From IMG/VR virus record IMGVR_UViG_3300028374_000008, positions 1-64,000 of that record: a stretch of DNA of 64,000 nt, one strand, 5' to 3'. Positions 42,635-51,136 of the stretch are shown here, in pieces; position 1 is the stretch's first letter; every line of letters starts with the position of its first letter. A program made the translations under genes and the position numbers. This DNA is from a virus. The notes beneath the pieces were generated by a model. The model searched no databases. It saw nothing but the letters and a program-made list of their open reading frames with translations, and was not told the DNA's origin.

Positions 42635-44239
42635 TTACGTGCCTGTCATATTGATGGGGTAGAACTCCATCGTTCCCTTCGCCACTTCCATACCCACGCG
42701 ACCAAACACCTGCGCGTGAAGCGCATCGTCGGGGACAGACGGGAAGTGGCGCCACACACGACGTCCGTCCCCTTTTTTGGTGACCTCTTCGTACTCAGCA
42801 AGGATGTCGTCTATCGCGGGCTTCATCTGCGTGGGGTGTGCGAAAAAGACGTTCCCGTTTTTGTAGTCAAGCATCATGGCATCAATGGCCGCTGTGCGGT
42901 CCACGCTGTAGCGGTCTTTGCCGTTCCAGCGGATGTGCTGTGAGATAGAACCGTACTGGGCTTGCATGACTTTGTGTGAGCCCAGCCCTTCCACCAACAT
43001 GGCGTTTGCGACCGCGCCTCCACCTGCATCACCGCAAACCAGGTCGACCCCGTAGTCTTTGCATATGCTTATGATTTCTCGCACATCCGCCACCGCGTTC
43101 GCCGTCGGGAAGATGTGGTAGTACAACGTCTTCATGCGCCCGTCTGGCATCAATCCCCAGATGTGAATCACGGTACGCGACGCGTACTCCGACGACCCGC
43201 CGCCGGACCAGTCTACCCCTGCAACAATCTTTGAGACTTTCCGGAACATCTTCTTGTCCGGCTTGCGCTTGATCTTGTAGTCCCGGCACAGATTCTCCAG
43301 GTCTTCTTGAGACACCATGCGCGTACCGATGGCATCGGATACACCTAAGACCTCGTTTTTAAACTTCGACTCAGAGTACGTGTCGTACTTGTAGAGCACT
43401 CGACTCCAGCGTTTCTCAGACTCATTGTTGAGCGGCATGATGAGCTGAGAGACATGGAACCCGCGGATGTATGCGCCGGGGTTCATGGAGTACCAGATCC
43501 CTTTACGGGGATTTAAGTTCTTGCCGCACTTAACGCAGATGATACCCGTCTTGCCGATGTGACGATCGTCGATGACGTAGTTGTATTTGTTGCACCCCTC
43601 ACACTTCATCAACCACTCGTCCTGAGTGGAATGCTGCCACAAGTACTCGATGGTGTTCTCCATCGACTTGGGCGTTCCGAAGTACCACGTCCACCCGTAC
43701 TCGGACTCCGCCATACACTCGTTCACGACGGGGACGACGGCATCGTAGATGATGTCCTGAATCTCATCCCAGACGAGCTGGTCAGCCGAAACACCACGCA
43801 CCCGGTCAGGATCGTCTGATGCGTAGCTTAGGACCACTTCGGCACCGTTTGAGAAGTGCTTCATCCCAACGTTCATCGGGATGGATGGGTCCGTAAAGTT
43901 GTTGCGGATGTGTGGTGAGTACGTGATCCCCTTCTGCAAACGGGAGTGGGAGAAGCGTGCCGTCTGTCCCTGCGACGGGGACACGAACAACGTACGAAAG
44001 TGCGGTATCGCAATGGAGTTTGTCAGGATCATATTGTTGCCAGTCGTAGACTTGGCAACCTGACGCCCGCACTTCATCAGCAGAGCCTGCCAGTTCCCAT
44101 CGTAAATGGGACGGTAGAACTCGTAGTTTTGAAAGCTAAACGGCTCGCCTTCGAGGTGTATTAACGCTTCAGTGAGCTGCGATCTGGTATAAGAACCTAG
44201 ATCGTTTGGGTCAGCTTTGCGGTTAACATTTAACAGCAC
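42635..44239 (-). CDS. terL: Terminase large subunit
   Basis: 534 aa, GTG start at 44239 (no ATG occurs before the ATPase motif). The ATPase has Walker A CGRQVAKST (57-65) and Walker B QLVWDEI (154-160). The nuclease domain has VAGVDWSGGGSS (Asp343) and VCGDAGGG (Asp404). Two CxxC pairs (213/216 and 235/238) form a zinc-ribbon insertion between the two domains. It packages DNA into the prohead through the portal. It stands alone, convergent with the replication block and divergent from the next gene. A candidate rightward promoter (44186) lies inside its first codons. Confidence 0.92.
   Translation of the reverse strand: MLLNVNRKADPNDLGSYTRSQLTEALIHLEGEPFSFQNYEFYRPIYDGNWQALLMKCGRQVAKSTTGNNMILTNSIAIPHFRTLFVSPSQGQTARFSHSRLQKGITYSPHIRNNFTDPSIPMNVGMKHFSNGAEVVLSYASDDPDRVRGVSADQLVWDEIQDIIYDAVVPVVNECMAESEYGWTWYFGTPKSMENTIEYLWQHSTQDEWLMKCEGCNKYNYVIDDRHIGKTGIICVKCGKNLNPRKGIWYSMNPGAYIRGFHVSQLIMPLNNESEKRWSRVLYKYDTYSESKFKNEVLGVSDAIGTRMVSQEDLENLCRDYKIKRKPDKKMFRKVSKIVAGVDWSGGGSSEYASRTVIHIWGLMPDGRMKTLYYHIFPTANAVADVREIISICKDYGVDLVCGDAGGGAVANAMLVEGLGSHKVMQAQYGSISQHIRWNGKDRYSVDRTAAIDAMMLDYKNGNVFFAHPTQMKPAIDDILAEYEEVTKKGDGRRVWRHFPSVPDDALHAQVFGRVGMEVAKGTMEFYPINMTGT
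44186..44193 (+). promoter_or_regulatory. Candidate phage promoter, GGTATAAG
   Basis: Third GGTATAAG that precedes a plus-strand gene, 58 bases before the ATG at 44251. It overlaps the 5' coding part of the divergent terminase gene, so transcription from it would be antisense to the start of terL. Confidence 0.45.
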
Positions 44240-44250
44240 CGGAGATACCT

Positions 44251-44376
44251 ATGAATTGGTTTTTCTCAGCAATCATGACCGTTGTAGTGTGGTCGGCGAT
44301 GATCGCCTTCGCACTCGCTCACCCTGTACTTGGCGGTCTTTTCATCCTCGGCGCAGTGCTGGTCGCTGCCCGATAA
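44251..44376 (+). CDS. 41-aa membrane protein
   Basis: MNWFFSAIMTVVVWSAMIAF followed by a second hydrophobic stretch ending in AAR. Nearly the whole chain is hydrophobic, giving one long or two short membrane helices around an H-P turn. CCGGAG lies at good spacing upstream, behind a candidate promoter. It could be holin-like or an inhibitor, but it is too short to classify. Confidence 0.6.
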   Translation: MNWFFSAIMTVVVWSAMIAFALAHPVLGGLFILGAVLVAAR

Positions 44377-44420
44377 CTGGCGCTTCATGCGCCCTTCCTC
44401 CACTACGGAGATGTTACAGC

Positions 44421-45737
44421 ATGTCTGATAACGCACAAAATGTCACCTCGTATGCCGATAAGATCGGCCTGGAACCCGTTAGCTTGAGCGTCGCACGCGG
44501 CGTTGCACAACTGTGTTGGTACGACCGGCACGTCCCGATGTTCATCTCAGAGTCGGGTATCGGCAAGACGGCGCTCATGAAGTCGCTCGGCCGTGCCCAC
44601 GATATGGACGTCATCATCTACTCACTGGCCCACTGTGAGCCAAGCGACATCACCGGCCCCATGTGGCCGACCAAAGACGGCACCGCATTCACCAACCTGC
44701 GTGACGAGCGCGTCCCCATTGAAGGCGAAGACGACCGGGCGCTGGCGTTTTGCGACGAGCCAAACCGCGCCGATATGACGACGCTCAACGCTGTCTTCCC
44801 TCTGTGGACAGAGCGGCGGCTGGGCTCGCACAAGATTGGTGAAAACGTTGTCGTCGCGGCAGCTATGAATCCACCTGAGGGGGATTACGCAGTTACCTCA
44901 CAGTTCTCCACTGACCCGGCCATGCGCCGGCGTACGTGTCAGATCTACGTTATCTTCAACCTCAACGAGTGGGCACGCCACGCCAAAAATCCTGGCCAGG
45001 CAGCAGAGATCGACCACTTCCCTCGGCTCGACAACAAAGAGCGGTTCGCCAATCGTGACCCGTACCGTCCGATGCACCATGCAGTCATCGAGTTTGTTGA
45101 GGCGCATGCAGACCTCGCGCTCGACGTGAAGTCGCGTCAGGCAGGTAAGGTGTACGCAAACCCCGCGTCCTGGGAGCAGGTCTCCGACACGTTCCACACC
45201 ATTGAGGAGCTTGAGCTCGACACCGATTCCGCGTACGTCGAGCGCGTGGTGAAGACCAAGATCGCAGGCCACATCGGCGCAGCACTCTCCAACGATGTCT
45301 GGGCGTACTACCGGAAGCACGCAGACGTCATCGACCCGCGCGAAGTCTTGCTCGAGTACAAAACAGGCGCGCCTATCCACGAGAAAATCCACCGCATGAT
45401 TCAGCGTGGACACGTCGGCCAGCTCGCTTCGTTGACCAATGTCATGGCGTCGGTGTGGGTCAGCACGCCCGACATGGACGACAAGGTCGTCGCCAAGTGT
45501 CTGGGTCTGTTCTTGTCTGAGGTACCCATGCAGGTAGCCTCGCAGGTCATCGAGCATCTCACCGCACACGACGCTGAGTCATCCGCGGGCGGCGCCTCTG
45601 TGACGTCTGAACGCCTGGCCAAATTGTCGTTGTATTTGTCGTCAGACGACAACTTCAAGAAGTACCGTCGTCACCGAAACGAGACCGTCACTGAGAACGC
45701 GGCAGCTGCGAAAGCAGCTCAGAGCGATGCTAGCTGA
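44421..45737 (+). CDS. MoxR/CobS-type AAA+ ATPase
   Basis: 438 aa from the ATG at 44421 behind ACGGAG. Walker A SGIGKTAL (~44-51), Walker B LAFCDEPNRAD (~107-117), and sensor 1 VVAAAMNPPEGDY (~148-160). MoxR-class ATPases work with VWA-domain partners to remodel proteins or insert metals. Such a partner is encoded at 47421, separated only by two minus-strand genes. The two together resemble the CobS/CobT-like pairs annotated in some phages. The substrate is unknown. Confidence 0.88.
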   Translation: MSDNAQNVTSYADKIGLEPVSLSVARGVAQLCWYDRHVPMFISESGIGKTALMKSLGRAHDMDVIIYSLAHCEPSDITGPMWPTKDGTAFTNLRDERVPIEGEDDRALAFCDEPNRADMTTLNAVFPLWTERRLGSHKIGENVVVAAAMNPPEGDYAVTSQFSTDPAMRRRTCQIYVIFNLNEWARHAKNPGQAAEIDHFPRLDNKERFANRDPYRPMHHAVIEFVEAHADLALDVKSRQAGKVYANPASWEQVSDTFHTIEELELDTDSAYVERVVKTKIAGHIGAALSNDVWAYYRKHADVIDPREVLLEYKTGAPIHEKIHRMIQRGHVGQLASLTNVMASVWVSTPDMDDKVVAKCLGLFLSEVPMQVASQVIEHLTAHDAESSAGGASVTSERLAKLSLYLSSDDNFKKYRRHRNETVTENAAAAKAAQSDAS

Positions 45738-46390
45738 CGCTCTCTCTTCGCTTTCATCTCTTCGACGTAGAGCTCTATCCCTGCCATCAACGCGAGTTGT
45801 ATGCCGGTAGGGCTCTCGTCGAATGGGGTGTCAGCGAGCTTGTCTTGGTCAAGCCTACCCCACCCCTTTTTTACCTTCTGAACAACGTCCTTATCCACAC
45901 GCGTCAGCTCGTGCAGGCGCTCTTCACAGAACTCTAAGCTCGGAGGCACACAGCACATACCGTCGTGCATGCACGAGGCCGCCGCGTAGCCTGCAGGTTC
46001 GTAGTCGAGGTACTCGTCCGGGGTGCCCTCATCGAACATGTCCTGTGTCAACTCGTTGATCTCGTTGACTGCCCACGCGATGTAGTCGGGTGATGCTTGT
46101 TGGTAGGCGTCTGGGATAACCGGGGTGCCGTTGAACGCTAAGACTGTGTTCTCAAAGACCGACGCGTCGGTGAACGCGCTGGCCTGTTCCCGTATCGTAA
46201 TCGCTGCGTGCAGTGCGTCCCACGCCGCGGGCGCCATCTCAATCCCCATCTCCACGAAGTCGAGCTCGAGTGTCTCCGGCTCGGTGTCGTGTAGCTCATC
46301 GCTGTAGAGCGCACGTGCTGCGAGGTAGCGTATCGACGCACATGTGTCGTCGTCACCTAACAGCTTCTTTGCCTGGTCTTTGGAGATCAC
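45719..46390 (-). CDS. 223-aa acidic protein, unknown
   Basis: GTG start overlapping the upstream stop (GTGA), so it is coupled to the gene at 46387. It overlaps the end of the ATPase gene by 19 bases tail to tail. Mostly helical and acidic, with a Cys-rich spot SCMHDGMCCVPPSLEFC near residue 140. No family is recognised. Confidence 0.6.
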   Translation of the reverse strand: MISKDQAKKLLGDDDTCASIRYLAARALYSDELHDTEPETLELDFVEMGIEMAPAAWDALHAAITIREQASAFTDASVFENTVLAFNGTPVIPDAYQQASPDYIAWAVNEINELTQDMFDEGTPDEYLDYEPAGYAAASCMHDGMCCVPPSLEFCEERLHELTRVDKDVVQKVKKGWGRLDQDKLADTPFDESPTGIQLALMAGIELYVEEMKAKRERQLASL

Positions 46391-47409
46391 AGGTACGGCT
46401 TCAGTTGTGTGTAGAGCATCTTCTGCAGGTCGCCCGGCAGCGTCTCAATGAGCGCCTTGAACTGCGCAGGGTCGATGTCATCGCCGACTTTGCAGTGATC
46501 TAAGACATCTTCTCCCAAGACGTCCTCGACTTCAGGCGCCATAGCCATGAGCTCTTTCATTGGCACGTCGTGCCCTGCGAGCTGGATGGTGCGTGTGCTG
46601 GCGATCTTGTCCATGTTGAACACTGTCTCGACCGGGTTAAGCAATGTCCGGTCGTAACGCGGCCAGAACTCTGCCTGCTGGTCGAGGTCCTCGAGCATCC
46701 CTGCCAGCTTAATGAGCTGGTCACGGTCTTTGATGACGCCGCCACGTGGGAAGTTGTTCTCGATGGCCCACGCAAACTTCTGGAAGTCTGCAGCGCTCTC
46801 CACAGTCGGAGCGGCGCCAATGCGGGCTTCCACCCAATCAAGTAAGACGCCTGCATCGCAGGGGGTAAGACCTGCAAATTTGTAGATGTCTTTGGGCAGC
46901 TGGTCTTCGTCGAGACCAAATGACGCTGCCTTCTCTACAAGCCTGGACGCCGCTTGGGTAAGTGTCGGCGCCATGAGCTTGTTCTTTTGCTCCAACAGAG
47001 CATGCGCGGACACGTCCACATCGCTCGCCTCTTTAACGAGAAGCGCGCCGTATTGTGGTAGAAGAAAGTGTTCAGCATCAGGCTGCTGGTCGGGTAACAT
47101 TTCCGCCGCAGTCTTCTTTGGGTGCATCTCTTTTGCATCCAGTCCGAACATCTCCAGAGCGTTGTCGATGCGTTGCATCACGTTCTGGGGAACATGTGAA
47201 GCCTGCTTGGTCGCGTACGCCTTCGAAAGTAGACTGTGCTCCGGCGTGTGCACAGGAAAACGACGTACTTCGGGAAACGCGAATGCGGTGCCGGGCAGTC
47301 CCGGATCGTCCACAGATGCAGTCTTCACCTGCTGAATTGTTGTTGGATACTCACGAGCTATTTGCTGCAGAAGCAAGTGCTTCGTATCCGTAAACTGGTC
47401 AACTAACAT
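46387..47409 (-). CDS. Virion-type protein dense in K-x-A motifs, away from the virion operon
   Basis: 340 aa. It has about nine K-x-A motifs (VKTAS, TKQAS, KKTAA, VKEAS, EKAAS, YKFAG, QKFAW, IKLAG, DKIAS), the same signature as the internal head proteins 20-40 kb away, so it is probably packaged and processed as well. No membrane segment or enzyme motif is seen. Its ATG lies only 11 bases from the divergent ATG of the metallopeptidase/VWA gene. The pair of minus genes is inserted between the ATPase and its VWA partner. Confidence 0.65.
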   Translation of the reverse strand: MLVDQFTDTKHLLLQQIAREYPTTIQQVKTASVDDPGLPGTAFAFPEVRRFPVHTPEHSLLSKAYATKQASHVPQNVMQRIDNALEMFGLDAKEMHPKKTAAEMLPDQQPDAEHFLLPQYGALLVKEASDVDVSAHALLEQKNKLMAPTLTQAASRLVEKAASFGLDEDQLPKDIYKFAGLTPCDAGVLLDWVEARIGAAPTVESAADFQKFAWAIENNFPRGGVIKDRDQLIKLAGMLEDLDQQAEFWPRYDRTLLNPVETVFNMDKIASTRTIQLAGHDVPMKELMAMAPEVEDVLGEDVLDHCKVGDDIDPAQFKALIETLPGDLQKMLYTQLKPYL

Positions 47410-47420
47410 AAGGAACCACC

Positions 47421-49190
47421 ATGCGAGTGGATGTAGAGGGCAATGCCCTGGAACCAGACGAAACCGTATCAGAAGAGCCCACAGACGAGAAGGATCAAGA
47501 CGATTACGTTGTCTTTGACCCCCAGCAAGATGCGCTGGGCAAATGGCTGGCGACGTTTACACACAACGACTTCGCCCGGGATAACCCGGACATGTCGGTG
47601 TACGCACGCATCATCCGGCAGCTCCGTATCGAACAGATGCCCGACAAGATGATGGCTGTGACCATCAAAAACGGGCGCCACACCCTCATGTACAACAACG
47701 AGTGGGCTGCCCAGTCCACGTTCCTCGAAGTCGTGGCGACGTTCGCGCACGAGGCGTTTCACATTCTCAACCGCGACATCCCTACGATGCTGCGCTACCT
47801 GTCCGGGTTCCCCGCCGACATGCGTGGTTTCATCCACAGCCTCTACAACGTGGCGATGGACGCCGCGAACAACTGGCTGCTTGTCCAGAAGATGAGCCAC
47901 ATGAAGTACGGCTCAACAGGCCACTGGGTGCTGCCTGAGCCGATGGGCTTTCCCGGTAACCTGGACACCGACATCTATCAGCAGATGTTGTTGGAGCGTG
48001 CCGACCAGCTCAAGCAACTGATGGACGAGATTGACGAGCAGATGGCGAAGTCCGGTGGACAGGGTCAACAGCCTCAACCAGGCCAAGGCCAGCCAGAAGA
48101 CGGCCAGCCAGGTGAAGGAGAAGGTCAAGGCCAAGACCAGCCAGAAGACGGCGAGCCAGGTGAAGGAGAAGGTCAAGGCCAAGACCAGCCAGGAGACGGC
48201 GAGCCAGGTGAAGGAGAAGGTCAAGGCGACGGCGGAGGTCCCGGGCAAGGACAGCCGCAGCCCGGTGGGCCAGGCGGAGGTGACCCCATGGACAACATCG
48301 ACTGGGATAAGTACGGCCCGGTCGTTGAAGCCGTGATGAAGCTGCGTGCACAGGAAAAGCACGACTGGTTCGATGAAAAACTCAACCAGATGGCGCCGGA
48401 AGAGCTTGAGGCGCGGGCAGCCAACGCCGAGTCACAAGCACGTATGATCTCCATCAAAGCGCTTAAGGACCACAAGAAGCAGATCGGCAACCTGCCCGCG
48501 CACCTCGATCACCGTCTGAAAACACTCCTCGAAGAGGAAGCGGTTCCGTGGACAGCGATCCTGTCCAAGCTCATCGCAGCGCAGATGCTTGCGCGGCGTC
48601 GTGCCACGATGACCCGCCCTGCCAAGCGTCGCTTCATTCTCTTCACCGAGGACGAGCAGGGTAACTACGTACGACGTGACATGCCTGCGCCGGCTTACCC
48701 AGGCTCCAAGCGTGAGCGTGAATTCGTCATCCTGTTCGCGATTGACACCTCCGGGTCGATGTCTGACCAGGAAGTCATGGAGGGCCTGTCTGAGATTCAA
48801 GGGCTCTTAAAGCGCGCCCCGCACTCCCACTGTATTGTCCTACAGTGCGACACGCACATCTCCGCAGCGCATGTGCTTGGTCCTGACATGGACGTTGAGA
48901 AGTACGTTGAGGACATCGGACGTACATCCGGCGGCGGCACGCACTTCCTTGAGCCGTTCCGGCTTGCGCGTGCACTGGGCGGGCGGAGTAAAATGCCGCA
49001 GCTCCCCGAGGGGGCGCGCGAGATTCTTAAGCCGTACAAAAAAGCGGACCTCGTCGTCTATCACACCGACACCTACGGCGCGACGCCTGAGATGGACTTG
49101 CACCCTGGGTGCCCGACTCTCTGGACTGTGCCACGTGGCGGTAGCGTCTCCTTCAACCCCGCGTTTGGCCATGTCATCGTTCGAGAGTGA
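47421..49190 (+). CDS. Metallopeptidase-like and VWA-domain protein (CobT/DUF2201-like)
   Basis: 589 aa. The N-terminal domain has HEAFH (110-114), a zinc-peptidase motif within FAHEAFHILNRDIP. The centre (~210-290) is a disordered Gly/Gln/Glu/Pro linker made by 48-bp tandem repeats. The C-terminal VWA domain has the MIDAS motif DTSGSMS (~442-448) and the loop GGGTHF (~503). This layout is that of DUF2201-type proteins, partners of MoxR ATPases. With the ATPase at 44421 it forms a likely two-part chaperone or protease machine. AGGA precedes the ATG. Confidence 0.85.
   Translation: MRVDVEGNALEPDETVSEEPTDEKDQDDYVVFDPQQDALGKWLATFTHNDFARDNPDMSVYARIIRQLRIEQMPDKMMAVTIKNGRHTLMYNNEWAAQSTFLEVVATFAHEAFHILNRDIPTMLRYLSGFPADMRGFIHSLYNVAMDAANNWLLVQKMSHMKYGSTGHWVLPEPMGFPGNLDTDIYQQMLLERADQLKQLMDEIDEQMAKSGGQGQQPQPGQGQPEDGQPGEGEGQGQDQPEDGEPGEGEGQGQDQPGDGEPGEGEGQGDGGGPGQGQPQPGGPGGGDPMDNIDWDKYGPVVEAVMKLRAQEKHDWFDEKLNQMAPEELEARAANAESQARMISIKALKDHKKQIGNLPAHLDHRLKTLLEEEAVPWTAILSKLIAAQMLARRRATMTRPAKRRFILFTEDEQGNYVRRDMPAPAYPGSKREREFVILFAIDTSGSMSDQEVMEGLSEIQGLLKRAPHSHCIVLQCDTHISAAHVLGPDMDVEKYVEDIGRTSGGGTHFLEPFRLARALGGRSKMPQLPEGAREILKPYKKADLVVYHTDTYGATPEMDLHPGCPTLWTVPRGGSVSFNPAFGHVIVRE
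48091..48230. repeat. 48-bp tandem repeats in the VWA gene linker
   Basis: Near-perfect units beginning ggtgaaggagaaggtcaagg occur at 48111, 48159 and 48207. They code for repeated Gly-Glu-Gly-Gln-Gly-Gln-Asp-Gln-Pro type segments. Length variation by slippage would change linker length without breaking the frame. Confidence 0.9.
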
Positions 49191-49413
49191 CCATGCGTCG
49201 TGGGGCGTGTCCGTTAGGTGGCGTACGCACAACGGGGCGCTGCACTGGCTTACCCTTTATCACCTAAACAGCACGTGGTGGCTTACCCATGCCATCACGG
49301 GCAACACTTGGACGAGTAAAGCAGACAACGAACTTCAATTCACTGACGTAAAGGATGCGCATGCCGCGTTTTGTGCGTGTATGCGCGCCCTTTGCACGAC
49401 CCCCTCACTGTGA
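49171..49413 (+). CDS. 80-aa protein overlapping the VWA gene
   Basis: Starts at the ATG at 49171, 20 bases inside the VWA gene, and runs to a stop 6 bases before the next gene. The sequence (WGVSVRWRTHNGALHWLTLY, TGNTWTSKADNELQ) looks like a small beta domain, and the frame fills the gap fully. There is no clear Shine-Dalgarno, so translation would rely on coupling. Confidence 0.5.
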   Translation: MSSFESDHASWGVSVRWRTHNGALHWLTLYHLNSTWWLTHAITGNTWTSKADNELQFTDVKDAHAAFCACMRALCTTPSL

Positions 49414-49419
49414 GGATGT

Positions 49420-50148
49420 ATGTACAAACTACGAGCCCACCGAGGCGACCAAGGCCTCCGTACACCGTTTCCCTTGATGTACTTTTTCACCCCCAAAGAA
49501 GCTCCAGAGTTTCGCAAAGCGTTTGAGACGTTCATTGGTTTCCCTGCACGCCACGCTCAGTCCATTAAGTGGGACGAGCTGCGTGTGCACCAGGTCGACG
49601 GAAAGACTCTTCCTGAGACCAAGACAGTCTTGGACATTATCCCTGACTTACTCGACCCGCGCCTCAAGTGGTCGGTGGCAATACCCATCTTGGCAGTGTC
49701 GCAATGGGGCAAGCTCTTCACGCCCAACGACGCAGACGTTGCAGGTCTTCAAGCACAGAACGCAGAGCTTGAAGACGCCGACGCCCGGACGTGCGCGAAG
49801 TTTCTCGTGTCACGTAGCTGGGGCAACTACAAAGCCACACGCGGACAACCCCAGCCGCGCCCGGCCTACCCGATGACAGCCTACCTCGTTGATCGGGACG
49901 GCGTGCATGCTCCGCTGTGCAACGCATGTCCCCGTGTGCTTCTGCACGAGGCAGGCCAGTGCCAGATCGGTGACAACATATGCTTTGCTCACCTGCAAAA
50001 CTTTGCGGCGGACAACACCTTCTACAAGAAACTCTCAAAATACCAAGACCTCGAAGGAGACGAAGACGATGGCGTACAAAAAGGGAATGCTGGACAACCT
50101 CAAGACCCCGAAGATACCGGCACACCTGAGCCTCCCCAAGCCGATTGA
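49420..50148 (+). CDS. 242-aa Cys-cluster protein before the reverse transcriptase
   Basis: The family is not recognised. A folded N-terminal part (PLMYFFTPKEAPEFRKAFET, AIPILAVSQWGKLF) is followed by a cluster LCNACPRVLLHEAGQCQIGD at ~165-185, a C-x2-C-P-x(n)-C motif with a further C and H nearby. The last ~40 residues are acidic and overlap the reverse transcriptase start by 80 bases. The overlap and shared strand indicate a joint operon. Confidence 0.65.
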   Translation: MYKLRAHRGDQGLRTPFPLMYFFTPKEAPEFRKAFETFIGFPARHAQSIKWDELRVHQVDGKTLPETKTVLDIIPDLLDPRLKWSVAIPILAVSQWGKLFTPNDADVAGLQAQNAELEDADARTCAKFLVSRSWGNYKATRGQPQPRPAYPMTAYLVDRDGVHAPLCNACPRVLLHEAGQCQIGDNICFAHLQNFAADNTFYKKLSKYQDLEGDEDDGVQKGNAGQPQDPEDTGTPEPPQAD

Positions 50149-51136
50149 CGACGTGTCTTTGGCGTTCAGCCTCGGCATCCAAAACAAGACGATGTGGTGG
50201 CTCGTTCACATCAACGACTACACGCTCATCCAGGCAGGATCAGGGGCCTACACCTTGTTCGACATCCCCAAAAAGAGCGGAGGAAAACGCACCATCCACG
50301 CGCCGCACCCGCGCTTAAAAGAGGTGCAGAAGGCTATCCTCGTCACGTACCTCGAGCCCTTCCCGGTGCCCGAGCATGTCGGGGCGTTTGTGAAAGGGCG
50401 CGGACTCAACCACACCAGCGAACAACACGTCGGGGCGAAGTACCAGATCACACTGGACCTAAAAGACTTCTTCACGACGACACGGCGCCAGTGGGTGCGC
50501 GATGTGCTCTACAAGGTAGGCTACAACCGTGACGTGGTGCGGCCTTTGGCCTCGCTTATGACGGTACCCATCGCTCTTAAAAATGGACATAAAGTAGGCG
50601 TCGTTCCGCAGGGTGGTCCTACCTCAGGCATGATTGCCAACCTGGTTGCTATGGACCGGCTAGACACTCCCATCCACAACTTCTTGGAGACGAGCGTTGG
50701 GACGGACAACTTTGTCTACACCCGGTACGCTGATGACCTTGTCGTGTCCTTTTTCGTTAACCTAGACGACGCGCGTATCAAGCAGATCACAGACGACCTG
50801 TTCGACATCATCACGACGTCTGGGTACGCGGTGAACTTCAAGAAGGTTCGTCACACCAAAGAAGGTGCGCCGATGAAGGTCTTGGGGCACACCGTCAACG
50901 TGAAGGTCAACGTTCCTCAGGAAGTTTACCGGCGGCTACGCGCCATCGCACACAACTGTGCGACCCACGGACTGGAGACGCAGTACCAACGATATGGCGC
51001 GGGCGATGTCGCTCAACTCATCAACAAACTACGCGGAGAAATTACTTACTGGAGCTCTGTAAACCCGGAGCGTATGTCAGATATCGTCGTTGATTTCCAA
51101 CACGCATTGGAGAACCGATGCAGTACTACACCTTAA
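50069..51136 (+). CDS. Reverse transcriptase, retron-like or unknown-group type
   Basis: 355 aa from the ATG at 50069, behind AAGGAG. RT motifs in order: IPKKSGGKRTIHAPHPRL (RT1), VGAFVKGRGL (RT2), TLDLKDFF (RT3), VPQGGPTSGMIANL (RT4), YTRYADDLVVSF (RT5 with the catalytic YADD) and VLGHTVNVKVNVPQEVYRR (RT7). The order and RT4 resemble retron RTs, but the retron NAxxH is TSEQH here and VTG is VLG. No endonuclease or maturase domain is present, so it is not an intact group II intron. Coding sequence occupies the upstream side where a retron RNA would normally lie. Confidence 0.88.
   Translation: MAYKKGMLDNLKTPKIPAHLSLPKPIDDVSLAFSLGIQNKTMWWLVHINDYTLIQAGSGAYTLFDIPKKSGGKRTIHAPHPRLKEVQKAILVTYLEPFPVPEHVGAFVKGRGLNHTSEQHVGAKYQITLDLKDFFTTTRRQWVRDVLYKVGYNRDVVRPLASLMTVPIALKNGHKVGVVPQGGPTSGMIANLVAMDRLDTPIHNFLETSVGTDNFVYTRYADDLVVSFFVNLDDARIKQITDDLFDIITTSGYAVNFKKVRHTKEGAPMKVLGHTVNVKVNVPQEVYRRLRAIAHNCATHGLETQYQRYGAGDVAQLINKLRGEITYWSSVNPERMSDIVVDFQHALENRCSTTP

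Noticed and set aside
50069-51136. Diversity-generating retroelement
   Set aside because: I could not find a template/variable repeat pair or an Avd-like gene next to the RT, and RT4 (QGGPTSG) does not match the usual DGR form. A computed repeat search could still reverse this.
50069-51136. Group II intron
   Set aside because: The RT lacks a maturase or endonuclease region and is embedded in overlapping coding genes with no room for intron RNA domains.
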